Positions 26,542-38,148 of a stretch of DNA of 64,000 nucleotides are shown here, piece after piece. A program made the translations under genes and the position numbers. This DNA comes from Dolomedes plantarius. Lineage: Eukaryota; Arthropoda; Arachnida; Araneae; Dolomedidae. Position 1 is the first letter of the stretch; each line of letters starts with the position of its first letter. The stretch covers positions 113,443,694 through 113,507,693 of the forward strand of contig OU015491.1 of NCBI GenBank assembly GCA_907164885.2. Reading direction: 5' to 3'. The notes beneath the pieces were generated by a model. That model saw only the letters and a program-made list of their open reading frames with translations, was not told the origin of the DNA and did not search any database.

Positions 26542-27215
26542 AGAAACGTTTTAACTAAATAAAACTCATAAAATTGTAATTTATGTTCATATATTGAACA
26601 TAATACCGAAATAAGAATATGAATCTCTTTGATATGTCTTTAAACCAATTTTTTGCTTAGATGCCATCGCTTAAAACTTTTAGAAGTAGTCTTTCTCTTT
26701 ATAATCAGTGTTTTTTTTCTTTCTCTTGATTATTTCAAACCACATTTCATCAATTTTATATGAGGTTCATGCAGTTTTCTCTATTCTCTCCTCGAAGTTT
26801 CTGCAGTAACCTAATTAGTTTTTATGAGGAACGTCTAATAAACAACAGACTTTTAAAAAGCAATTATTAGATCATTTTCAGACGATCACGAAGCTTAAGA
26901 ATGATCTTTTATTCCATTCAAAATGCAGGTGATTACAAGATGAAAGTAAATCACGTTTCTGTATCGGGTAATATGAAGGAAAATTAAGAAGTCTCCCCTC
27001 AGACGTACCTGAGGGATAATATCTCGGAAATTTTGTGATTAAGGATATTATGTTCAGACCAAAAAAAAATGAAAATGAATGTTATTTGGTATTGTTAAGA
27101 AAATTGGAAAAGAGATACGGAATTCATTTTAAGAGGTAAATGTGACCCTATTAGACTAATCTGAAAAGATGAGAAATATAGTTATTAAAGAAGATACTTA
27201 CTTTTTTTTATTATA
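26542..27215. other. AT-rich DNA, nothing recognised
   Basis: No coding, RNA or repeat signal seen. Confidence 0.45.
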
Positions 27216-27981
27216 CAGGGTTTTTCAACAACAATCACCCAATTTGAAATGAGTATATTATGAAAAATATTGGCATAGAAACTTAAAATTAATTTTATAT
27301 TACTTGGCTAATCATAATTTTTTTTACAAACCAAATTAAAGGTTTGTAATATGTTAACCTTTGGATGTACGACATATGTCTACACGGTAGGCAAATTCGT
27401 CCCAAACTTTTGCGAGCATGTCTGCGTACACTGCTTCCATGGTTGTTATGCGTACACAGACAACCTGTGCCTTGGAATTGTTTATACCAATGCATAATGC
27501 TCTGAGATGTAGGAACTTCAATCTACCCAGGTTTTGTCAACGGAAATGACGCTAAACAGTTATTACGGACAAACACTTCTCAAAGCATAGAACACAGAAT
27601 GAGTTCTGTTGTGCAGTCACCATATTTGCATACACTGAAGTGGTGGGCGAAGGAAGAGCGTTAGTGCTACTTGTAGGCAACTGCGGGAAACTCGAGATTT
27701 CCCTCTTTTTGCCCATACATTGTTCGATTAAAACGGATTAAAAGATGAATAGTTATTACTTTTTATAAATAGGATGATTCTTTGATATCTGTTGTGCAGT
27801 AGCCATCTTTACAAACACTGAAGTGACGGGCGATGGAAAAGCGTTAGTGCTACTTGTAGGCAACTGCGTGAAACTCGAGATTTCGCTCTTTTTGCCTGTA
27901 CAATATTAGATCAAAACGGATTAAAAGATCAATAGTTATGATTTTTTTTTAAAATTGGATGATTCTTTTTGAATCACTCTG
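27216..27981 (-). mobile_element. mariner-like remnant with duplicated subterminal end
   Basis: A 766 bp element flanked by TA (27214-27215 and 27982-27983), with related ends CAGGGTTTTTCAACAACAAT and, reversed, CAGAGTGATTCAAAAAGAAT. Minus-strand coding remains at 27295-27495 read MHWYKQFQGTGCLCTHNNHG, resembling the helix-turn-helix start (WYxQFxETGCLCxxxxPGRP) of mariner-like transposases with a DUF4817-type N-terminus. The terminal segment is present twice in tandem (about 27604-27783 and 27784-27981, sharing GTGCTACTTGTAGGCAACTG). No catalytic domain remains. Confidence 0.7.
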
Positions 27982-29353
27982 TATATTTCCGAGAAAATTC
28001 AGAAGCAGTTGATTCCATTTCAAGGTAGTTATGCAAATACAGTTATCTATACTTCCCTTATTAAAAAGTAATTTTATCTTAGTAATTTTACTCAAAATCA
28101 TCTGTGAGGATCCCGCATGTGACGAAGACCCTTGGGGAGGTCATGAGAGGTCGTGGGAACGGGGAGCTGCGAAAGGGTCCGTGAAGAACGCCAGAGAGGG
28201 GTTTGGACGTGGCTCTGAGAGGAGGAGAATGGATGATTCTCAATTTTTTGCATGTATGTGCACTTTGCAAAAAATTTTTAAATAGACTTTAATTTGTATA
28301 TGTTCGTCACTATATATATTGAACAATTGTGTCTTCTTTGATGGTATTCATTTCCCAACCCAAATCAGGAGAGAACCAGCCGTGTCCCGGAACGGACGTG
28401 ATATTATCGTTCAGTTTTCAAAATCGATCCCTTATACAAGCTTGGTAACTGATCTTAAGTCATTTAGCCCAATATTTTCCTTAGATCAACAACACTTAAG
28501 TTTTTATATACCAAATGTAGATCCCAGACAAAATAAGCTGATATCATGAATCATACTTGCTGAGGTGAAAATTTTTTTTTTAAATCTAAACAAAGGACAC
28601 ATTATGCTACACTTCTATATCATGTATGAAATCAACGTGCATGGTAAAAATCTATTCTAGGCCTCACAAACGGATTTTCAACTTAAGTAAGATCAATTTA
28701 TGTACATTTTCGTGGTATTCATATTCGTACATTATTATTTTAATTATGCGAGTTACTGCTAGGTACTTTATGTACACGACACCTTACTGATAAACAGTAA
28801 GGCTGCCTTAAAATTCCTTTTTCACAAAACTTAAATATTTTTCAGATAAAGAAAACGGGGAAGTTGAGATGGAGTTTTTTTCACCAAAAATGAACAGAAA
28901 CATGCATTTCTACAAAAAAATGGAAGAAAATGAATTTCTGTTTATTCAGTAACACATTTGTCATCTGGAATAAAATATTTGCAGTGGACTTTGGAAAAGT
29001 AAATAAGATTCAAAGATGTCTTCGACGCTTGCGGAAAATAACAGACAGCTCGACGTGCATGGTATATTATTTAAAACTTCGTCAGTTTTGTAATATAATT
29101 TTTAAAGTATCATTTTTGTGATACTCCAATTAAGTATTTCCTCAAGCAATCTTACATCTATAAAATACAATAAGTTCTTAAGTCGTCGAAAGCTATTTAT
29201 TTTTTGTGCTGTTTTTCTCCAAGATCTTCTTTTAAACGCTTCTTGTCAGTCACTCTGCTCAGCTAAAGTTCTGTCTTTGAGGTGGAGCTTTCTCAAACAT
29301 CGCAACAGATGAATATGCCGATACTTGTGTATCGCAACACTTGCATTGCTGAA

Positions 29354-29410
29354 TGATGGCCAAATGGCTAAGGCGTTGGATTTCGGTGTAAAAGTTTGAT
29401 CATACAGGCG
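29354..29410 (+). repeat. Weak tRNA-like stretch
   Basis: GATGGCCAAATGGCTAAGGCG resembles an A box region of Leu/Ser-type tRNAs, but the B box position (AGTTTGATCAT) is degenerate. Possibly an old SINE head. Confidence 0.25.
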
Positions 29411-32400
29411 CTTATACATACATCAAACGAAGGCGAATGAAGAATAATGGACGAAGTTGTTCGCTACTTGTATATTTCGCAATAAACACCACTAAACGCA
29501 CGTGTTTGTTTTTGCCACAATCCGCTCATTAATCAGTACATCAAAGGAAATGAATTAAGCTTCGTTTGTTGCCGTTCGCTGTATGTGCACATAGCCTATA
29601 GCTTAGGAATATTTTTACTTTTTGTTTTGAAATTTCACTTTGATTACGAAACTTAATTTCATTGTTCGTTTATCGAAAAGAGTTTCGCAATATACTACAG
29701 TTCTCTGTCGTTAGAACTCATTCAATTATACCTATTATCTACAGGGAAATGAAGGAATGGCTGTCAAAGCTTTCGGTTTGTTAATATGCACAGCCAACCG
29801 AATTTCAAACCGAACACCAAATTCGTTCGTTGAAATTTGGCCTAATCCTTAGTTCTTTACCTTCTTTAGCTGTATGTATACCTGCCTTTTAGGATCCCGC
29901 TGTTGATTTGGATGGTTCTAGCCTGGTGCTAATCAAAGCACAAACGCGCAAGGAAAACCGGAAAACTGAGGCAATCTAAAACTCTGTTACGAAAATCTAA
30001 CTCATCTGAGATTTGAAATGATCTGTTTGTGGTAATTTAATAGAGTTCAATTATTATAAAAGAAAAATTACCTGTTTTGTAGTATTTATCTATCCAAAAA
30101 TATATTAAATTCCACTTAGAAGTAATATTTACATTCTTTTCAAAGCATGTATTTTATTTATCCTTATTTTTTTTTGTGATCCACGGATACTCCGTGAATC
30201 CAATAACCAAACCAGGGTAATTGGGAGTTCGGTACACATAAAACGTGCACTTAACTAAAAGCGTACTAAGCAACGAGCTAAAAGTGCTGTTCAAGTGCAT
30301 CATCAAGCGCTTTTGTCGAATCTCAATTGAAATAAGATATATTTTAACTATGTTTACCAATTTTAAGACAATGATACATTGGTTCATAATTTAGAAACTA
30401 GTTGATTTTTAATTTGTATCTCTTACATATAATGAATCTTTTTACTTTTTTCGATGTTTATTATGTTTTATGAATATTCTAACTCGGGAGTTACAGAACA
30501 AAACAAATTACTAGTATTAATTTACATAAATATATCATGCAATTGCTGATAATAATTATTTTCATGGAGACAAATGAAAATGTCAGGAAAAGGGGAAAAC
30601 TATCTCCTCCCTTGAAACTGATGCTTTCGTAACGGACTTCAGTGATTCCATTAAAGTTAAATAATATAGTTGAAGTGACATTTACATATGGGAATACACA
30701 TTAGCCGTAAGTAGCTTGGATACGTTCTGAAAAAAAATGTTTCAGTGCAATGCAGTTTTTTTCTTTTTTTTATCTAGTATACAATAGTTAGGAACTTTAG
30801 ACGATTCATCCGAAATGTAATTAAATTTCGTAATGAATCTCTATGATCAACTCTAGGGTCCCATTGTGGCGAAATGTAGGATATTTTCAAGCAAAATACG
30901 ATAACACTTAATTTTTAGATGCTGTTGTTACATTTTGACAGATCTGTGTATCTGCCTTTTCCAAGTTTCCCGAAATTTCCAATAAAAGAAGTACGACAAC
31001 AGTTATCTGGCAGCGTTTAACAAAGGAAGAGAAGTAATGAATTTAATCAATAACACCCCGGAGAGTATTTAAAATTTCGTGAAGAGTATTTTTTTTAATT
31101 TTAAATAAAATTTTATTGAGATTTTTGTTTCTGATTCCCATTAAAACAAATGTGTGCCCTAAATACAATTGCAAGCGTTTCTCTTTTGCATACTTATTTC
31201 TCCCTTCAGATATAAAACTTTAATCTCAAGTCCCCCTCATACAATACCAAATGTAAGCAGGTGACTTGCTTTTAGTGTTTTATTTTAAACTAATAAAATA
31301 TATATGATCATGTTTAAATATCCGAAATAAATAATTTAACTAAGTCTTTCATAATTTTTTGTTCATTGTATATTACAACCTTTTAAGATGTAATCTCAGT
31401 GGTTAATTTTCTGGCGAAAATACTCCTACAAACTAACCGGACCATTTAATATAATTATCCTTTTAATATTCCAGGCAACTATGCTTTCCTCGTTACTTGT
31501 TAACATTATTAACTGTATGCACACAGCATGCAAATAAATATGGGTGTGCATCTATCTACATTTGCTTAAGCAGAGAGAGAGAGAGAGTCAGCAGTTTAGA
31601 GATAAAACATTCATAAATTATCCGTGGTGAAATCTTTAAAAGTTTCAAAATAATGACCAGCTTTCTCTAGCAGTTTCTCGAACAAATGCTTTATATTTCA
31701 GGCACCTTAAAAGTGAAGTTTTAACATTTTATTACAATATGAGTCTCCCGTAAAGTCTAGACGAGTGCTTGTTAAATAACTAGCAGAAAGATGCTTAAAG
31801 GAGAAATTTATAAGACTTGTCAAAGACAATGTTCTTTTACAATGTGTTGCTCCAAGAAAATATTGAAAATTAAAATTTAGGATTATAGGAAAATAGTATG
31901 CTGTTTTTCTAATTAACTGCGTATGATAATATTTTATATTGTCTGTACAATATCTACTCTTATAAAATTTTAATCTCGGAGTCTTTTTCAGGCACTGGTT
32001 CTAATAGGCGTAAAACCAATCGAAAAAATTGAAAAATACGAAAGGATTTTTTAAAATAATCTCCTATTTTTCAATGTTTAGTAAACAGCGCACATAGGTT
32101 TAATTACAATAAATGCACTGCAAAAGTTGATCTCAAAAATAATCCTTCAGACGCTACCTGTAAGCTCCATACTAATATAAATGTTAGAAGAAAATGCAAT
32201 TGCTCTTCTTGGTGATTGGGACTAACGGGCTGTTTACACGGAATCCAAAGCGTTCCGTTGCGTTAAAAAAAAATTTTTAAATCCCAGAACTCAATTCATT
32301 TGACCACGTGATATATCAAACCAATCATAGGTCCTCAACAATCTCGGGGACAACGCAATAACGTAACGCAACGCTCCGGAAGGAATGTCAACATGCCTCA

Positions 32401-33126
32401 AGTGGTTTAATCTATACAAGCGTAAAGTGTTGCTGAGCTCATCCTGAGCAAAATAGTAAAGTTAAACAGAGCGAGAGAGAGAGATATAAAAAAGGAAAGA
32501 GGGCTGATTTTTTTTGAGCGTTTAGCACGATCGTACTAGTTTCCCCCTGGGTACTAAAACCTGACCTCGCACTTAAGTTATATTGTTGCCCACTTTGCGT
32601 ATGTTTCCTAGATGGGTTGAAAGAATAAAGTGATTAATTGTCATAATATCTTAAAAAATGAGTAGATATGATCATTTAAACTTGTTCCAATGAGTCATGA
32701 AGCCTATTTCTGTTTATTAAAGTTCCATGTAATTAAATGTATATGCAATAAAGTATAGAATATTAATTATTATATCCATTGATGTTTCGCAGTATGTCAT
32801 CAATCACCTTAAATATTATTTATGTTTTCTAAATATGAAATATCAAAAGGTTTTAGCGCTTGCATACATATTTGTTAAAGGCACATATACTCCCTTTATT
32901 ATATGATTGATCTCCCATTATGTCCTTGTTTGTGGTGTTATCCCATTGTTGAAACATCCTCTTAGATAACACCTATGATATTACCCCTTAAAATAACTTT
33001 AATAAATATATTTTATCGTTATTGTAAACCTGGAATAATATTATATCAGTATCAAACTAACACAAAGTTCAAAAATGGGTAAGTTTTTATTCCTAATATT
33101 TTTTAATATTCCAGAACATGATTAAT

Positions 33127-33163
33127 CATGGCAACTTAATTTCAGAAAAATGAAGTTGCCATG
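33127..33163. repeat. 11 bp stem hairpin
   Basis: CATGGCAACTT (33127-33137) and AAGTTGCCATG (33153-33163) are exact inverted repeats around a 15-base loop. Nothing else supports a function. Confidence 0.5.
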
Positions 33164-34937
33164 TCAACCGCCATGATGCCTAGAAGGGCGACCATGCCAC
33201 AACTTTCACCATGCTCTCTTATTTCGTGTACATAGCAATGCTACAATAGGTATGCCTAGGTTTTCTGGAGCTTTTGTATTGTTGGCGACAATAGGCTATT
33301 GAATTTTGAGGTCTGTCTGTTGTTATGGTGGCATATCGTGTGAAGTAGACATTCACTGCTCCACCCCCAAATATTGTTACCTTTACTTCTACTAGTCCTT
33401 ATCAGCAGCGCGTTAGATGGGGAATGGGTCCTATTACAGTGGTCGCTGTACTCTGTGTTTGAATTTCCTGTGCACTGTTAGAAGACTATATTATTTTACA
33501 TAATTTTTACCTACAATGCCGTCTTATACAGTAGCTATTTTCAGTTCACTTTATACAGATTAAAAATATCTTTCTTTTAGAATGTACAGATAAGCATATG
33601 AATAATTTATGGAACATGGACAGGCATGGTATCGTGAATGTACCAAGATCACGAGACCATTTTATTCAAGGTATATACAGGATATACAGGACATATCTCT
33701 GAAACCGTATAACTGCATTACCTATAACCAGAAACAAGAAATATGCCACTTACACAAACATTCAAAAAGAAGTTACATCGCCAGGAATGCCTGGAATGTA
33801 CAGTAATTATGTGTATTAAGAACAAGTGTAATAAATTGGTTACACTTTTGGAGTTTTTAAGAGTGCATATTCTTATAGTTTGTTCAGAATCGGTAAACGT
33901 AAACAGTTTGTTTACCATTGTTAAATGTAGCTCACCTAATCTGTTTTTCTTTTTGGTGAGTGTGTGTGTGTGTGTGTCAAATGTGATGGGTCCCGTTCTT
34001 ACAATATGACGTGTATGAATTAATAAGGGGGGCAGATGCCAAAGGCCTGCATTGATGCTAGTTGCTAGTTCTATACGCTTAGAATAGGGGAACTCCCCCA
34101 GTTAGGTGAGAAACACACGATTTGGAAAAGAAATGTGAGGTGAAGCGCTAAGTGTTCATCGCATTTCAACTTCGGTATTGAATAGGGAAGGTTTGGATGA
34201 AAATCTAGATCATAGACAGGACCATTCAAGCAGACCGAGACAGTTTTCTTAAATGTAAAAAGTTTTCAAATGAATGTCTATGGTCGTAGAATGCCTATTA
34301 AACTTCTGCTACATGTGGACCTTATTCCCTCATCGAGAAAATCCACCTGTATAAGCATAAGGGTCATTCAAACATATACTGATTATACTAACAATACAAT
34401 GCTATGAACTGTATCCATCACATTCCATGTACTAATTGGTTTTCAGAGTATAACGGATACTTTCCCTTTTTGTACTAGATATAGTTTTCATTTCTTAGAT
34501 CAGAATATTAAGATTTTGCACCACATAATCAATAATCGGAAATTAGTCGATAGTAGTATATCATATTTTTAAAAAATATTCAGAATCTAATGCTAAACCT
34601 TCCTTTTAACCAAACCAATGCATTTTATAGTATTCACCCAGGTCGTTGACGGCAGTTCCATCAAAAAGAATTTAATCAACGTTAAGGGGAACAAGTAGCA
34701 CAGTAATATACAAACTCAATTATCCAAATTATTTTTAATGTTAAGTACGAACAAATATATTAGATAATTATTAAATGATCACCACGGTTGAATAAACATT
34801 CTCATACACCAATGCGTTGAACGGCTGTCAAATTTAAAATTGTCCATGTGTCGTAACACACGGTTAAGCTTCCGAAACATTATCATCGATTACACTTTAT
34901 AAGAATACCTTATAATAATAAAGCCAACCTTATAGCA

Positions 34938-35025
<88 letters not shown>

Positions 35026-35032
35026 AAATATA

Positions 35033-35063
<31 letters not shown>

Positions 35064-35071
35064 GATAAATA
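34938..35071. repeat. (TA)n tract
   Basis: TA repeat with CATA and TTATA interruptions, ending in the TA at the Tc1 left end. Confidence 0.95.
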
Positions 35072-36484
35072 CACCCATGGACAATAAAATTAGCGCACCA
35101 AGAAGGAGTCGTCAAAATGAAATGAAATTTTACATACGTAATGACTACTTTGATATAAGTAAATGATAAGAAAATCAAAGAAAAAGGATAATTTATTTCA
35201 GAGAAAAAGGCAAAAGAACGGAGGAGTTAATACTCCGTTGGACCCCCTCTAGCACGAATGCACGGTGCGATACGATCGGGCATTGAGTCATACAAGTTCT
35301 GTATGATGTCTTGAGACATTTCGTTCCATATTTGCTGTAACCTTGCCTCTAGTTCGTTCAAACTCGTGGGATGCCCAACTCGTCGTCCCAAATGATCCCA
35401 GATATGCTCGATTGGAGACAAATCTGGGGATCGGGCAGTCCAAAGAAGGGGAGTAACAGTGCGGAGACAGTCTTGTGACACCCTTGCCGTATGAGGCCGA
35501 ACATTGTCTTGTTGAAAAATGGCTCCTGGGAGCCGTGGATGAGTGACAACACATGTGGTTACAGGATTTCATGAACATACCGCAGGAATGTCATGGTGCC
35601 ACGGAACAATACTAGGGGAGACCGGGTATTGTAGGCAATGGCACCCCATAACATCACACCAGCTGTGGGAGCGATGTGTCGCTGTACAGCAAAAGGCAGG
35701 ATTGAAGCGTTCACCACGGGCTCTCCACACATGAACACGATTGTCATCACTGCCGAGATTGAATCTCGATTCGTCGCTAAAGACGACATGGTTCCATTCC
35801 GCTGCAGTCCAGTTTCCTCGTGCGCGGCAAAACTCCAAACGGAGGCGTCGATGGGTGGGGTTCAAGGGCAGCACACGTAATGGGAGCCGCGATACCAACT
35901 GTCCTTTAGCCAGGCGCCTTCGTATGGTTCGAGAAGACACAGAGGCCCCTAGTGAAGGTGCTACCTGTGCCTGGATGGCGGCCGATGAAGCAGTTGGCTG
36001 TACGCGTGCATTTCTTACGATGTGGCGGTCTTCTCGACGACTGGTGTGTCGAGGGCATCCTGAGCCTGGTCTTCGTGTACATGACATCTCTCGGGTCCAC
36101 TGGTCCCAACACCTCCTCACAACACAATCAGAGCGGCCTAATTGACGAGCTACTCGCCTAGCTGACCACCCAGCTTCCATCATCCCGACGATTCTCTACT
36201 TCTCAAACTGCGAGAACTGCTTATATTGTCTTCGAACACGGCGTAATGGCATGTCTATCTCAGCTCTTCCTTTGTAAATGATTCAGCACACTCAAACAAG
36301 CTTTGGTTACCTATTTTATACTCCACAGAGTACGATGTTCAACGCCCTCTACCGGCTATACGTAATGCGCTATCACGCTGCATTTCTAATCATTTGCATA
36401 TCTCCCTGACATGTACCTTCATTGCAAGTTTCGTTACGATCCCGCAATTATTTCTTGGTGCGCTAATTTTTTTATCCATGAGTG
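35072..36484 (-). mobile_element. Tcb2-like Tc1 element, 1,413 bp, broken
   Basis: Inverted ends CACCCATGGACAATAAAATT and, reversed, CACTCATGGATAAAAAAATT, both continuing AGCGCACCAAGAA. TA lies on both sides (35070-35071 and 36485-36486) within TA microsatellites. It carries one disrupted transposase on the minus strand. Confidence 0.93.
35227..36252 (-). pseudogene. Tcb2-like transposase pseudogene
   Basis: The minus-strand start is the ATG at 36252 (MPLRRVRRQYKQFSQFEK), followed at codon 19 by a TAG. From 36183 the frame is open: WSARRVARQLGRSDCVVRRC (helix-turn-helix), PGSGCPRHTSRRED (GRPR-like), RTIRRRLAKGQL (second helix-turn-helix) and HVVFSDESRFNLG (first catalytic Asp), then a frameshift near 35690. 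The next frame gives PTAGVMLWGAIAYNTRSPLV, and a second frameshift near 35560 leads to FQQDNVRPHTARV (second Asp) and SPDLSPIEHIWDHLGRRVGH (Glu), ending CIRARGGPTEY. There are 32 residues between the second Asp and the Glu. With one stop and two frameshifts it is dead, but about 340 codons are still traceable. Confidence 0.92.
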
Positions 36485-36486
36485 TA

Positions 36487-36495
36487 TATATATAT

Positions 36496-36593
<98 letters not shown>
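36487..36593. repeat. (TA)n tract between two Tc1 elements
   Basis: About 107 bp of TA repeat. Both neighbouring elements end exactly at a TA of this tract. Confidence 0.95.
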
Positions 36594-38148
36594 CACTGCT
36601 CAAAACAATTAGGGGAGCACATGGTTTTAACGAAATTACGCAAATACTTACACCGATAAGTAACATAAAATAAATCATCCATAATTTAAAGCCTAGCAGT
36701 AAACAGAAGAAGAAAACTTCATATGCAAATCAAAGTTCATGACGTCAAAAACCAGAAAAAGAACATAAGGGCGGAAATCGGGATGTTGCAGAAACGTCTG
36801 TTTCAGTGTCTTAACTGTGAAATTCGATTGCTCAGTTATTCTTTTTAAAAATATGTGACTTGAATATGTCTCAACAACGTGATTTACAGGAATCCATGAT
36901 ATGGCGTATTATAGGCAGACTTGAATCCGTGCAAACACAACGTAGTGTCACGGACGCTGTTGGAGTCGCCAGAAGTGTCGTTGCAAGGCTGTGGAATCGA
37001 TTTCAAGAAACAGGGAATGTTAGATGTCGACCAGGGCAAGTTCGGCCACGCGCCACTACAGCTACTGATCACCGGTATATACTGATAACAGTTCGTCGAA
37101 ACAGAACAGACAATGCTTCTCAGCTGCAAAGACAGTTGCTCTTGGCAACAGGATGAATGGTCTCCAGCCAAACAGTACGTAATAGGCTTCATCAGGGATG
37201 TCTGTATGCACGTAGACCAATGGTATGCATTCCGTTGACCTCACGCCACCGTGCGGTCCAAAGAAGATGGGATGCTGAACATCGAGATTGGGAGTAACAT
37301 GATTGGAGACAACTGCTGTTTACAGACGAGTCCCGATTCAGTCTGGAGTGTGACACCCGACGTGTTTTAGTATGGAGGGAAAGGGGCACTCGAAATAACC
37401 CCATATTCGGACGTGAAAGGTCACAATACAGACGAGCTGGTTTTATGCTATGAGGTGGAATCAGCATAGGTGGACGTACAGACCTGCATATCATTCGGAA
37501 TGGTACTTTGACGGCCCGAAGGTATGTAGACGAGATACCGAGACCTCATGTCATACCTTACGCTGCAGCCATTGTTGATTCCTTCGTTTTCCAGCATGAT
37601 AATGCTAGACCGCATACAGCTCGTCTTGTGGAGAACATGCTTGAAGCTGAAACAATACAGCGTATGGAATGGCCAGCGTGCTCTCCTGACATGAATCCAA
37701 TCGAGCATGTTTGGGACATGCTCGGAGGACGCATTGTTGCGAGACCAAAGCCTCCTTTTTTCTCTCCGAGACTTGGAGATTGCACTTCTTGACGAGTGGA
37801 ACAGTATTCCCCAAAGTCTTATCGATAACATTATCGCATCCATGGAAAACAGGTGTGCAGCAGTCTTAGCTGTTCGAGGAGACCACACGCCATATTAAAA
37901 ATCTTGCATCATTTCTAAATAATACTTTTTTGTTATCGTTTACATGTAACCAAATTTTTGCCCTAAATCATCTTTTCGTGTTTTGTCCACATTTTCAAAG
38001 AATTAAAGCTTATTTACAAATTTTTTTACGCCTTTTTTTCTGTATTGCGCATTGATACACGTGTACTATCCATTTTATGCCAATACGTGGCTGTCTCTCA
38101 CGGTTTTCTTAACTTCTTTGCTTGCTCCCCTAATTTTTTTGAGCAGTG
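36594..38148 (+). mobile_element. Tc1-type element, 1,555 bp (DD34E), broken
   Basis: Inverted ends CACTGCTCAAAACAATTAGG on the left and, reversed, CACTGCTCAAAAAAATTAGG on the right, both continuing GGAGCA, with one mismatch in 26 bp. TA flanks at 36592-36593 and 38149-38150. It encodes a transposase on the plus strand with stops. Confidence 0.93.
36866..37898 (+). pseudogene. Tc1-family transposase pseudogene, DD34E
   Basis: ATG at 36866 starts MSQQRDLQESMIWRIIGRLE, with helix-turn-helix VTDAVGVARSVVARLWNRF and CRPGQVRPRA as the GRPR-like linker. In the same frame three stops follow (TGA 37154, TAA in the RDWE/HDW region and TGA near 37452). The first Asp is in LLFTDESRFSL, the second in FQHDNARPHTARLV, and Glu is in SPDMNPIEHVWDM, 34 residues after the second Asp. 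An extra base in the T run near 37760 shifts the frame; the ending continues as LRDLEIALLDEWNSIPQSLI to VRGDHTPY at 37898. The original length was about 343 codons. Confidence 0.92.

Larger units (their letters stand above)
27982..34937. other. 7 kb without recognisable gene or element
   Basis: Read on both strands, I find only short chance frames, a small (GA)n at about 31572-31588, a purine/GC-rich patch at about 28108-28230 and a hairpin at 33127-33163. A weak tRNA-like stretch at 29355-29400 is listed separately. This may be plain intergenic or intronic DNA. Confidence 0.5.

Noticed and set aside
28085..28285. 84-codon Gly/Arg/Glu-rich plus-strand frame in a GC-rich patch
   Set aside because: Purine-rich low complexity, no recognised domain and a competing frame on the other strand.
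32220..32400. Possible MITE with GCGTTCCGTTGCGTT-type inverted similarity to downstream ACGCAACGCTCC
   Set aside because: The inverted match is short and imperfect, with no terminal repeats or flanking duplication visible.
35569..36161. Plus-strand frames of 69-134 codons opposite the Tcb2-like transposase
   Set aside because: They are antisense shadows of the real minus-strand coding sequence.
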